NCBI GenBank assembly: GCA_026645575.1
Contig: JAPKMW010000005.1
Coordinates: 1-64,000 of the forward strand
From: Caldilineaceae bacterium
Lineage (GTDB): Bacteria > Chloroflexota > Anaerolineae > Caldilineales > Caldilineaceae
DNA length: 64,000 bases
Direction of reading: 5' to 3'
A program made the translations under genes and the position numbers. The notes under the pieces are model-generated. The model was given only the letters and a program-made list of their open reading frames with translations. It was not told where the DNA came from and did no database searches. Every line of letters starts with the position of its first letter. The stretch's first letter is position 1. Positions 54,899 through 63,342 of this stretch are shown in pieces.

Positions 54899-55255
54899 AT
54901 GCCTCGTTCACGACCAAAGGTTTATGCTCATCGTCGGCATAAAAAAGTTTTGAAATTTACTAAAGGCCAACTTGGCTCCAAACACCGGCTTTTCCGCCGC
55001 GCCAACGAAGCCATGCTCAAGTCGCTCTTCTATGCCTTTCGCGACCGCCGCAATCGTAAGCGGGATTTCCGTCGCCTCTGGATTGCGCGTATCAATGCCG
55101 CTGCCCGCCTGAATGAACTGAACTACAGTCAGTTTGTTCATGGCCTGAAGCAAGCCAATGTCCAGGTGGATCGCAAAGTGTTGTCACACCTTGCCATCCA
55201 TGACGCCGGCGCCTTTGCCAAATTGGCTGAAGTCGCCAAGGCGCAATTGAGTTAA
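54899..55255 (+). CDS. rplT: 50S ribosomal protein L20
   Basis: A 118-residue bL20 with the long basic N-terminal helix (HRRHKKVLKFTKGQLGSKHR region) and RRLWIARINAAAR. Normal length. It binds 23S rRNA early in assembly and in other bacteria represses its own operon. Confidence 0.97.
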   Translation: MPRSRPKVYAHRRHKKVLKFTKGQLGSKHRLFRRANEAMLKSLFYAFRDRRNRKRDFRRLWIARINAAARLNELNYSQFVHGLKQANVQVDRKVLSHLAIHDAGAFAKLAEVAKAQLS

Positions 55256-55283
55256 ACGATCCTTTTCAACTGGCAGACAGATG

Positions 55284-55309
55284 ACGGCAGGAGCTAAGGC
55301 TCCTGCCGT
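55284..55309 (+). terminator. intrinsic terminator after rplT
   Basis: An 11-bp perfect stem (55284-55294, 55299-55309) with loop TAAG is followed by TCTTATTTT. It ends the infC-rpmI-rplT cluster. Confidence 0.85.
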
Positions 55310-55380
55310 TCTTATTTTCGACATTGAGTGATTTCGACAAGCTTACTACCGAATCATCGAATCAACCACCTAACCCATCT

Positions 55381-56166
55381 ATGATCACCAGTCTCGACAA
55401 CGCCCGCGTCAAAGAAGCGCGCAAATTGCAACGACGGCGCCAGCGCCACAACAGCAACGCGTTGCTGTTGGAAGGGGTTCGCCTGGTGCGCGATGCTTTC
55501 CAGAGTGGGGCGCAAGTGTGCGAACTCTATTTTGCGCCTGAACTAGTCGCGGGGAATGGGGAAGCCCAACAATTGTTGGCAACGCTTACATCTGCCAGCG
55601 TTGACGTACTGGCCTGTAGCGCGAACGTAGTAGCTTCATTGACTGAGACGGTGACGCCGCAAGGGATTGTTGCGGTTGTGTCGTTGCCCGCCTTGCCGCT
55701 GCCGGCGAAGGTTGATTTTGTCTTGATTTTGGATCAGGTGCGCGACCCTGGTAACGCCGGCACCCTCCTACGCGCGGCTGAGGCGGCTGGGGTGGCGCTG
55801 GCGATCTTTGGCCCGGAAACGGTTGATCCCTACAACGATAAAGTCTTGCGCGCCGGCATGGGCGCCCATTTTCGCTTGCCATTGCGCCTTTGCCCAGATT
55901 GGTTGGCCATCCAATCATTGCTACCAACAGGCATGACTGTCTACTTGGCCCAAGCTAATGCCTCCCTTGTTTATGATACTGTTGATTGGCGCACCCCGGT
56001 TGCGCTTGTTGTCGGTGGTGAAGCGGACGGCGCCAGCCCAGCCGCTTATGCTACCGCCCAACCGCTCGCCATCCCTATGCACGGCCAGGTTGAATCGCTT
56101 AACGCCGCAATGGCGGGTACAGTGATTCTCTTTGAGGCCGCACGCCAACGCCGGCAAGCAGGATGA
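55381..56166 (+). CDS. TrmH/SpoU-family rRNA methyltransferase
   Basis: A 261-residue SPOUT methyltransferase. It has an N-terminal substrate-binding domain (NARVKEARKLQRRRQR), then the SpoU domain with LDQVRDPGNAGTLLRAAEAAG (motif 1), VVGGEADGAS (motif 2) and IPMHGQVESLNAAMAG (motif 3). It 2'-O-methylates rRNA or tRNA; target site unknown. ATG 55381 is chosen over the upstream TTG 55324 because homology starts at MITSLDNARV. Confidence 0.92.
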   Translation: MITSLDNARVKEARKLQRRRQRHNSNALLLEGVRLVRDAFQSGAQVCELYFAPELVAGNGEAQQLLATLTSASVDVLACSANVVASLTETVTPQGIVAVVSLPALPLPAKVDFVLILDQVRDPGNAGTLLRAAEAAGVALAIFGPETVDPYNDKVLRAGMGAHFRLPLRLCPDWLAIQSLLPTGMTVYLAQANASLVYDTVDWRTPVALVVGGEADGASPAAYATAQPLAIPMHGQVESLNAAMAGTVILFEAARQRRQAG

Positions 56167-56213
56167 CTCGTGCAACGACTCGCCTTGACGCTTACGAAAC
56201 TTTACATCGCGCG

Positions 56214-56241
56214 TTGACATCTGTCTAGCTTATGGTATGAT
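56214..56241 (+). promoter_or_regulatory. sigma-70 promoter of the HhH membrane protein gene
   Basis: TTGACA (56214-56219), 16-nt spacer, TATGAT (56236-56241). Leader about 70 nt. Confidence 0.7.
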
Positions 56242-56318
56242 AGAGTGCAACATTTGGTGTAGCTTGCTGGGTAGAAAACAGGCACAGGCAATCTTTCGAG
56301 TAGAGACATGAGGCAATT

Positions 56319-57488
56319 GTGGCGGGTATAGAGTTCCTCTCCTTCCAAGGGCTGTGGTTGGTGCTGGCCGGCTTTATTCTCGGCTTTGCCGCTTCCACCC
56401 TCTGGGAGTGGCTATATTATCGCGGCAAACGGCAGGCGCAAGAGGGACAAGCATCGGCAACCACTGTCTATCCTGCGCATGCTGACAACCCGCGCCCAAT
56501 TTACGATGAAGCAGTGCATGATGAAGCAGTGCATGATGAATCGAATCCAGCGTGGGCCTTTTCCTACCGCAGTCCGGGCGTCTACCTGGAAAGTGAACAG
56601 CGTGCTTCGGTTGACAGCGCAGAAATAGGCGATGAACCACGGGCCAAGGTCATCATGGCGCCACCGCCTGATCCCATTGTGGCTACAGCTACCCAACCTG
56701 ATCCGAATCTGCCACGCATCAACCCGGCGACGCTGGCAGCTTTACAAAATGCCGTGGCACAGACGCCGGTTGCCCAGCCAGCAGATCTGGCCACCACGAT
56801 GCCTGTCGCTACACTGGTTGAAGAGCAACCTCGACCAAATTCGCTCCTGATGGTCACAACCTTGCCTGGTGTCGAGAGCCGAAATGGCGGAGAACAACAC
56901 GCTGCGCTGCTGAATGGGATGGAAGCGCACGCACCCCGCACTTCGCTAGTCTCACCGCCACAGACGGCGGCCGTATCAGGGACCGCACCGCCTGCCGTTC
57001 AACCAGCCACAGTGACAACAACCGACGCGCCAACCCTTGATCACCCGGACAACTTAGCCATGATTCGCGGCGTTGGTGAAGCCTATAAACGCCGGCTCTA
57101 TGGTGTCGGCGTCTACACCTGGCGTCAGGTGGCCGAGAGTGATATTGAAACCCTGCGCCGCATTACACGGGCAAAGCCCAATGCTGACATCAACGCCTGG
57201 CGTGAGCGGGCGCGTGAACTAGCCGAAAAGCACCAACGCTGGCATACCACCTTCCGCGGGCCGCTCGATGATTTCACCCGCATTGACGGCATCGGCGCCA
57301 TTACAGCCGATCTGCTCTATAAGGCGGGACTTTGCACTTATGAACAACTGGCCGATGCCCTGCCCGATGAATTGGCAAAGATTGTACCGGCGCCCACGGT
57401 TGGCGAAGAGAATGATTTTGAGGGCTGGATTACAGCCGCCGTGCGACTGACAAATATGAAACGGCGCAACGAAGGATTATCGGCATGA
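56319..57488 (+). CDS. membrane-anchored helix-hairpin-helix protein
   Basis: A 389-residue protein with one N-terminal membrane helix (about 8-28) and a long disordered Pro/Thr/Asp-rich middle. The C-terminal region (about 245-385) has two helix-hairpin-helix units (LAMIRGVGEAYKRRLYGVGV and FTRIDGIGAITADLLYKAGL) like those in flap-nuclease-related proteins. It could tether nucleic acid at the membrane. A 15-bp DNA repeat (56505-56519, 56520-56534) gives DEAVHDEAVHDE. GTG start; the stop overlaps the next ATG. Confidence 0.8.
   Translation: MAGIEFLSFQGLWLVLAGFILGFAASTLWEWLYYRGKRQAQEGQASATTVYPAHADNPRPIYDEAVHDEAVHDESNPAWAFSYRSPGVYLESEQRASVDSAEIGDEPRAKVIMAPPPDPIVATATQPDPNLPRINPATLAALQNAVAQTPVAQPADLATTMPVATLVEEQPRPNSLLMVTTLPGVESRNGGEQHAALLNGMEAHAPRTSLVSPPQTAAVSGTAPPAVQPATVTTTDAPTLDHPDNLAMIRGVGEAYKRRLYGVGVYTWRQVAESDIETLRRITRAKPNADINAWRERARELAEKHQRWHTTFRGPLDDFTRIDGIGAITADLLYKAGLCTYEQLADALPDELAKIVPAPTVGEENDFEGWITAAVRLTNMKRRNEGLSA
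56505..56540 (+). repeat. 15-bp tandem repeat inside the HhH gene
   Basis: GATGAAGCAGTGCAT occurs twice in tandem plus a partial third copy, staying in frame in the disordered middle of the protein. Confidence 0.85.
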
Positions 57489-57598
57489 GCGACAAAAGAC
57501 CACCGTACTTTGAGTGGCCGCTGGATGGTTGGAAGTTGCTTGTGCTGGTTGTCCTGTTTCTGCTGTTGTTCGTGGGGGCGCTCTGGGGGCCAGGATAG
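57485..57598 (+). CDS. 37-residue single-helix membrane microprotein
   Basis: ATG 57485 overlaps the upstream stop as ATGA, the usual mark of coupled translation. The peptide has a short polar N-terminus (MSDKRPPYFEWPLDG) and one membrane helix rich in Leu and Val, then stops at 57596-57598. Its partner is probably the HhH membrane protein. Family not recognised. Confidence 0.7.
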   Translation: MSDKRPPYFEWPLDGWKLLVLVVLFLLLFVGALWGPG

Positions 57599-57611
57599 AA
57601 AATTGCAATAG

Positions 57612-57669
57612 GAGGAGTTCGCACACCCATCTGCGAGGCCCAATTCGCAGGTGGGTGTGCGAACTCCTC
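57612..57669. repeat. 25-bp inverted repeat after the microprotein gene
   Basis: Arms 57612-57636 and 57645-57669 pair with one G-U; loop 8 nt. No U-tract. It likely closes the HhH operon. Confidence 0.8.
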
Positions 57670-57696
57670 GTTGCGTACTTATACGGCACGGCAGCA

Positions 57697-57738
57697 CATA
57701 AAGTAGCCTATTTACACCTGAAAAAGTGCTACTTTATG
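57697..57738. repeat. 11-bp hairpin before the tRNA promoter
   Basis: Perfect arms 57697-57707 and 57728-57738 (CATAAAGTAGC) with a 20-nt loop. Confidence 0.6.
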
Positions 57739-57784
57739 GCGCAGTTGAGGTAATTTTAAAAACGCGATTACAAACCGGTATAGG

Positions 57785-57813
57785 TTGACATTTCTTTAGA
57801 AACAACATACAAT
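57785..57813 (+). promoter_or_regulatory. sigma-70 promoter of tRNA-Leu
   Basis: Consensus TTGACA (57785-57790), 17-nt spacer, TACAAT (57808-57813). The start would fall about 6 nt before the mature tRNA 5' end at 57826. Confidence 0.85.
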
Positions 57814-57824
57814 ACGATTAGGTA

Positions 57825-58226
<402 letters not shown>

Positions 58227-58235
58227 CTTCCTTGG

Positions 58236-58299
58236 AGGAGTTATACAGTTATTGAAAAGCCGAAGGTTGACGACTTCAATGACTGTATAACTCCTTTTT
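58236..58299 (+). terminator. terminator of the tRNA-Leu transcript
   Basis: Arms 58236-58256 and 58275-58295 pair over 21 bp with one G-U; loop 18 nt; the stem is followed by TTTTT (to 58299). It begins 10 bp after the tRNA 3' end. Confidence 0.8.
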
Positions 58300-58324
58300 C
58301 ATATCTGCAATCTTTGCTGGGAAT

Positions 58325-58398
58325 GGTCCCTTCCAGAAAGAGGCAACTGATACGTCCAGGCTTACGGCTCAGTTCTCGCCTCGCTCTGGAAGGGGACC
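58325..58398. repeat. 13-bp hairpin upstream of the kinase gene
   Basis: Arms 58325-58337 and 58385-58398 pair with a one-base bulge; loop 47 nt. It lies in the leader of the phosphotransferase gene and could be regulatory, but no known leader class is recognised. Confidence 0.5.
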
Positions 58399-58441
58399 CA
58401 ACTTGCATCAATCCATCTAACAACAAAAGTGGCGCGCACGC

Positions 58442-59473
58442 ATGTTGGAAAAACCGGATCTGGCTGATGAAAAGATCATTGCTTGCTTGCAGGATGCCTA
58501 TGGGGCGCCGGTTGATCAGATCGCGTTTCTGCCGCTCGGTGTTGATGTCAATGCTGCCGCCTATCGGGCGGTTATACAAGGTGGCGCCAACTATTTTGTC
58601 AAGCTACGGCGCGGACCTTTTGACGAAACGTCCGTCACTTTACCAAAATTCCTAAGCGACCAGGGTATTACTCAAATTATTCCACCTCTACCCACCAGGA
58701 GCGGTCAACTTTGGACAATCCTGGACGACTTCAAAGTTATTCTTTATCCCTTTGTTGAGGGCGGGAATGGCTATGAAGTGACCCTAACCGAAACGCACTG
58801 GTGTACGCTTGGCGCAGCGCTACAACGAATTCACACAGCCACCTTTCCCCCTGTACTAACACACACGATTGCACGCGAAACCTATTCACCCCAATGGCGC
58901 ACCAGTGTTCAACATTTTCTGGCTCAAACGGCGGTTAAGAGCTTTACCGAGCCGGTCGCCCAGCAAGTGGCCCAGCTTTTACAAAGCAACCGCGCCACCA
59001 TTCTCGAACTGATCGCCCGCACCGAACAACTTGCGCAACAGTTACAAGGGCAACCGCTGACCTATACGGTTTGCCATACCGACCTGCACGCCGGCAATTT
59101 TCTGATTGACACCAGTGGTAATCTCTCTATTGTCGATTGGGATGCACCGCTGTGGGCGCCTAAAGAGCGCGATCTAATGTTTGCCGGCGCCGGGTTAGGC
59201 AACGGCTGGCATAAACCAGCGGCGGAAGAGGCTTTTTTCTATCAGGGGTACGGTCCAACGGATGTCAGTTCGACGGCATTGGCTTATTATCGCTATGAGC
59301 GCATCATCCAAGATATTGCCGAATTTTGTAATCAATTGCTACTGACCGATGAAGGCGGCGATGACCGCCCACAGTCATTTCGTTACCTGGCCTCGAACTT
59401 TTGGCCTGACAGCGTCCTTGCGATTGCCATGCGCGCGGATCAGACAAAGTGGGCCAGTGTCTATGTCAGTTAA
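58442..59473 (+). CDS. aminoglycoside-phosphotransferase-like kinase
   Basis: A 343-residue protein-kinase-like phosphotransferase with the ATP-Lys region (YFVKLRRGPF), Brenner motif CHTDLHAGNFLID (about residues 211-223) and SIVDWDAPLWAP (metal-binding Asp). It resembles the APH(9)/spectinomycin or fructosamine-kinase-like group. Resistance is possible, but so is a small-molecule or homoserine kinase role. No ribosome site is obvious at the ATG. Confidence 0.85.
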   Translation: MLEKPDLADEKIIACLQDAYGAPVDQIAFLPLGVDVNAAAYRAVIQGGANYFVKLRRGPFDETSVTLPKFLSDQGITQIIPPLPTRSGQLWTILDDFKVILYPFVEGGNGYEVTLTETHWCTLGAALQRIHTATFPPVLTHTIARETYSPQWRTSVQHFLAQTAVKSFTEPVAQQVAQLLQSNRATILELIARTEQLAQQLQGQPLTYTVCHTDLHAGNFLIDTSGNLSIVDWDAPLWAPKERDLMFAGAGLGNGWHKPAAEEAFFYQGYGPTDVSSTALAYYRYERIIQDIAEFCNQLLLTDEGGDDRPQSFRYLASNFWPDSVLAIAMRADQTKWASVYVS

Positions 59474-59529
59474 AGCCAACGAGCTGATTCCCAGTAGACC
59501 GCAACACAACCCAGATCGCAATACCCCGA

Positions 59530-59562
59530 CGCTGGACTACGGACGCTGGACTACGGACTACT
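59530..59562. repeat. tandem GGACTACGGACGCT words
   Basis: Two to three tandem copies of a CGCTGGACTACGGA word lie in the gap between the kinase and LysM genes. It is another of the short-word repeats seen around the window. Confidence 0.6.
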
Positions 59563-59645
59563 AATTCTGTTTTTGGTGATGAACCAATACATTCCGCCGA
59601 ACGTTCATCTACAAAAATTGTTTTGTTGAGCGAAAGGTTGTTATT

Positions 59646-60740
59646 ATGCAAGGTAAACTTTTGATCCAGCCGATCATCCAACAAGTGAAGCGGGTAGTTG
59701 CTACCAAACCGGCCCGCATGATTCGTCTGCTCGGTGCTGTGCTGGTGTTGTTAGGCGCAACGCTTTGGACGCCGGCACTCTACGCCAACGATGGCGTTCA
59801 CACCGTTGCGCGCGGGGAAAGTTTGAGTGTCATTGCCAAACGGTACAATGTGAGTATGCGCACATTAATGGCGAGTAACGGCATCAGCAATCCTGATTAT
59901 GTTTATGTCGGCCAGCGGTTGGTAATCCCTGGTCTATCGACAAGCACCGATGAACAGAAGAGCGCAACGCAGACAACGGCCACCAAAACGTTACCCAATG
60001 GGAACGGCTATCATATTGTGGGCCGTGGCGATACGCTCTCACAGATTGCCAAAAGCAACGGTCTGAGTTCCAGTGATCTCATGCGCCTCAACGGCTTGTC
60101 CAATCCCAATGTGATCTGGGTTGGGCAAAAGTTGCGGCTCACGGCCCGCGTGGCAGTGGTGAAAGATGAGAAAGCGGCCGAGCCGAAATTAGCAAGTATT
60201 TATGTCTTTAAAGCCGGTGATACCTTAGCTGCGTTGGCGGAAGAACATAACACCACCGTCGAAGCCATCTTGCGCGCCAATGGCCTGCCCCACGAAAAAT
60301 TTGTCTGGGTCGGCCAGCGCTTGCGCATTCAGCGCGAGGAAAAACCAGCCGCGCCAACGATCAACTTGGCGGCAGCCCCGGCCGACGGGCGGCGGTGGAT
60401 CGAAGTTAACCTGAGCAACCAAACGTTGACGGCCTGGCAGGGCGATGTTGCGGTGTTACACACCTACATCAGCTCCGGGTTGCCGGCCACCCCAACTGTC
60501 ACCGGGCGCTTCCGGGTTGACCGTAAATATAGCAGTCAACACATGTCCGGCCCCGGTTATAGCTTGCCTGGCGTGCCGTGGGTCATGTATTTCTACAGCG
60601 GCTATGCCATTCACGGCGCCTATTGGCACAACAACTTTGGCGCTCCCATGAGCCACGGCTGTGTCAATATGACCCCCGGCGAAGCCCAAATCCTCTACAA
60701 CTGGGCGCCGATGGGGACGGAGGTCTATGTGCATTATTGA
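59646..60740 (+). CDS. LysM / L,D-transpeptidase (YkuD) envelope protein
   Basis: A 364-residue exported protein. A signal anchor (about 25-47) is followed by three LysM domains (about 52-95, 121-165 and 184-226; for example HTVARGESLSVIAKRYN). A C-terminal YkuD domain has HGAYWHNNFG and SHGCVNM with the catalytic Cys. LysM domains bind peptidoglycan and YkuD makes 3-3 or lipoprotein cross-links. AAAGG precedes the ATG. A second L,D-transpeptidase lies at 62441. Confidence 0.93.
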   Translation: MQGKLLIQPIIQQVKRVVATKPARMIRLLGAVLVLLGATLWTPALYANDGVHTVARGESLSVIAKRYNVSMRTLMASNGISNPDYVYVGQRLVIPGLSTSTDEQKSATQTTATKTLPNGNGYHIVGRGDTLSQIAKSNGLSSSDLMRLNGLSNPNVIWVGQKLRLTARVAVVKDEKAAEPKLASIYVFKAGDTLAALAEEHNTTVEAILRANGLPHEKFVWVGQRLRIQREEKPAAPTINLAAAPADGRRWIEVNLSNQTLTAWQGDVAVLHTYISSGLPATPTVTGRFRVDRKYSSQHMSGPGYSLPGVPWVMYFYSGYAIHGAYWHNNFGAPMSHGCVNMTPGEAQILYNWAPMGTEVYVHY

Positions 60741-60755
60741 TAAGTAGGGAAATCG

Positions 60756-60826
60756 GTAGACAGGGAAACAGGTAGACAGGTAGGTAGACTCGTCTTACTT
60801 TCCTGTCTACCTGTTTCCCTGTCTAC
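60756..60826. repeat. 25-bp perfect inverted repeat of GTAGACAG words
   Basis: Arms 60756-60780 and 60802-60826 pair perfectly, loop 21 nt. It lies between convergent genes, and its right arm overlaps the last codon of the xylulokinase frame. Words match the hairpin at 37409-37486, 23 kb away. Confidence 0.85.
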
Positions 60827-62319
60827 AAGGTTGCCAGATTAGCGAAGACAGGTTTAAGGATCGGGTAGAGATCGCGGTATTGGGCGTAGGCGCGATTGTA
60901 ATAGTCAACAGCCGTGGGGTTTGGAGCGGTGCTGCCGGTGGTTTGGATGGCAGCGGCACAGGCATCATCAACGCTTGGCCAGACGCCGGCGCCGACGCCG
61001 GCGAGAAGCGCAGCGCCATAGGCAGCGCCTTCGGTTGTGTTGACCGTTACCAGTTCACTGCCCAAGACATCGGCCAGGATCTGACGCCAGAGTGGGCTAC
61101 GGGCGCCGCCGCCGGAGACCCGCACTTGTTGGATAGCGCTCAACCCAACCCCCTTCATCAGTTCAAAGCTGTCACGCAGGCCAAAGGCGACCCCTTCCAA
61201 CACGGCGCGAGTCATATGCGGTAAGGTGTGGCGCACGGTGAGACCGACAAAGGAGCCACGAGCCAACGGATCGGGATGGGGCGTGCGCTCACCAGTCAGG
61301 TAGGGCAGGAAGAGTAAGCCCTCGCAGCCGGCAGGCACAGCAGCGGCGGGTTGTAACAACTGATCATAACTGACGCCAGGGGCCAGCGTATCCCGATACC
61401 AGCGCAGACTGCCGGCCGCAGATAACATCACCCCCATCAAATGCCAACGCCCCGGCACCGAGTGACAAAAGGCGTGAAGGCGACCTTCTGGTTGGAAGAA
61501 AGGATGATTAACGCTGCCAAAGACAACCCCCGACGTTCCCAGTGTAAGCGCAATAATGCCTTCCTGCACAGCGCCGACACCCACTGCTTGGGCAGCCTGA
61601 TCGCCACCGCCAGCAATCACCGGGGTGCCGACGGGTAAACCGGTGGCGGCAGCAGCAGCAGCCGTTAGACGACCGGTAATGGCCGGACCTTCAAAAATGG
61701 GAGGCATCCAGTCGTGCGGGATGTTGAGCGCATCCAGCACTTCGGTAGACCAATTGCGCTTTTTGAGATCGAGCAACAACGTACCGGCGCCATCAGCGCA
61801 ATCCATCGCCGGTTCGCCGGTTAGTTGGTAGCGAACAAAATCTTTAGGCAGCAAGATGTGGCGAATCCGGTCATACACCGCCGGTTCATGGTCACGCACC
61901 CAGAGAATTTTGGGCGCCGTAAAACCGGTGAGGGCGTCATTCCCGGTGTATTCGATTAGTTTGGCTTTGCCCAAACGTGCGCGAATTTCATCACACTGGG
62001 CGGCAGTGCGCTGGTCATTCCAAAGGATGGAGGGACGCAACACTTGTCCAGCGCCATCGAGCAAGACCAAGCCATGCATTTGGCCGGTTAAACCGATGCC
62101 ATGAATGGCAGCCGGATCAACGCCGCACTGTTCGAGGACGGCGCGAATGCTATTAATGGCGCCATACCACCAAAGCGCCGGGTCTTGTTCACTCCACAAA
62201 GGCTGGGGGGTTTCAAAATCATATTCGGTGGCGGCGACAGCAACGACCGCACCCTGCGCATCAATCAGAAGCGCTTTGGTGGCGGTGGTTGAAACATCAA
62301 TGCCAAGCAAGTAAGTCAT
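60823..62319 (-). CDS. xylB: xylulokinase
   Basis: A 498-residue FGGY-family kinase with GIDVSTTATKALLID at the N-terminus, WNDQRT (about 101-106), AGGGDQAA (about 239-246), LTLGTSG and GAYGAALLAGVGAG near the C-terminus. Length and motifs fit XylB, which phosphorylates D-xylulose in xylose use. No xylA is present in the window. Stands alone with its own promoter. Confidence 0.92.
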   Translation of the reverse strand: MTYLLGIDVSTTATKALLIDAQGAVVAVAATEYDFETPQPLWSEQDPALWWYGAINSIRAVLEQCGVDPAAIHGIGLTGQMHGLVLLDGAGQVLRPSILWNDQRTAAQCDEIRARLGKAKLIEYTGNDALTGFTAPKILWVRDHEPAVYDRIRHILLPKDFVRYQLTGEPAMDCADGAGTLLLDLKKRNWSTEVLDALNIPHDWMPPIFEGPAITGRLTAAAAAATGLPVGTPVIAGGGDQAAQAVGVGAVQEGIIALTLGTSGVVFGSVNHPFFQPEGRLHAFCHSVPGRWHLMGVMLSAAGSLRWYRDTLAPGVSYDQLLQPAAAVPAGCEGLLFLPYLTGERTPHPDPLARGSFVGLTVRHTLPHMTRAVLEGVAFGLRDSFELMKGVGLSAIQQVRVSGGGARSPLWRQILADVLGSELVTVNTTEGAAYGAALLAGVGAGVWPSVDDACAAAIQTTGSTAPNPTAVDYYNRAYAQYRDLYPILKPVFANLATL

Positions 62320-62391
62320 TGTTTTGTTCCTTTAGTACAAAGTGGGCTGGTGCGTAGATTGGCAAACAGATCAACTGCATTGATTGTATGA

Positions 62392-62421
62392 TATTTAGCC
62401 TATGATTGCCTACTTTGTCAA
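62392..62421 (-). promoter_or_regulatory. sigma-70 promoter of xylB
   Basis: Minus strand TTGACA (62416-62421) and TAAATA (62392-62397) with an 18-nt spacer; leader about 65 nt. No clear operator palindrome is visible. Confidence 0.5.
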
Positions 62422-62440
62422 TCTCATATTGTACTGATTC

Positions 62441-63247
62441 ATGGAAAGGAGTTTTCGCTTGCGTGAAAAGATTTGGTGTAGCGCGCAACGATCATTGCGT
62501 TATGCACTTCTGGGTACGTTGTTCTTTTTTGTTTTATCCTTGAGTACACCAACATCCCTCCTGGCGCAAAGCGCGGTAGGCGCGGCGGTGGATGGAGCAA
62601 ACCGTGGTGTCAACCAAGCCATTGACGCCACCTCGACCTTGGCGACTTCCCACCCGAGTGACACCGATGAGGCGCCGGGTGCAACCCATCTGGCGATCAA
62701 GCCGCCGTTACCCTTTACCAAACCGCTGGTCGGCCCACTCATCAAGCGCGCCTTCCACGACGATGTTGAGCGCCGCACGACGGCCTTTCTGCCGCAATCA
62801 TTATCCCACTTGACCCCGGTCAAGTGGCCGAACGAGGAGCGTTGGATTCGGGTCGATCTGAGTGAGCAGATTGTCATCGCTTACGAAGGGAAAAAAGCGG
62901 TGCGCGCCTTTGTTGTCTCCTCTGGCTTGCCCGGCACCCCCACTGTCACCGGCGAGTTTCGCATTCGCACCAAAGTTTCAGAACAGGTCATGTCTGGAGG
63001 GGTAGGGCGTAACTACTACTATCTGCCGGGCGTAAAGTGGGTGCAATACTTCTATGAAGATTATAGCTTTCATGGCACCTATTGGCACAACAACTTTGGT
63101 GAACCGATGAGTCATGGTTGCTTAAACATGACCAATAGCGATGCCAAATGGCTTTTTGACTGGGCCGGCCCCGAATGGGATGGCAAAACCACCTGGTATA
63201 AAAGCAGCCAGGAAAACCCCGGTACGCTGGTCATTATCACTGAGTGA
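62441..63247 (+). CDS. L,D-transpeptidase (YkuD) without LysM
   Basis: A 268-residue exported protein with a signal anchor (about 18-42), an Ala/Asp-rich spacer and a YkuD domain (about 128-268). [20 protein letters not shown] carries the catalytic His and Cys. It is a close relative of the domain at 59646-60740 but lacks LysM modules. AAAGGAG overlaps the start region. Confidence 0.92.
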   Translation: MERSFRLREKIWCSAQRSLRYALLGTLFFFVLSLSTPTSLLAQSAVGAAVDGANRGVNQAIDATSTLATSHPSDTDEAPGATHLAIKPPLPFTKPLVGPLIKRAFHDDVERRTTAFLPQSLSHLTPVKWPNEERWIRVDLSEQIVIAYEGKKAVRAFVVSSGLPGTPTVTGEFRIRTKVSEQVMSGGVGRNYYYLPGVKWVQYFYEDYSFHGTYWHNNFGEPMSHGCLNMTNSDAKWLFDWAGPEWDGKTTWYKSSQENPGTLVIITE

Positions 63248-63311
63248 ACGGTAGTAAAGACTTTAGTCTTTCGCCTGTCCACAGAAAGACTAAAGTCTTT
63301 ACTACCCGTTC
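63246..63311. repeat. 22-bp perfect inverted repeat
   Basis: Core arms 63251-63272 and 63284-63305 pair perfectly, extended by GAACG/CGTTC with a one-base bulge; loop 11 nt. It lies between convergent genes. Confidence 0.85.
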
Positions 63312-63342
63312 CAATAAGCTTCATCACTCCTAGCGGCAGCCA

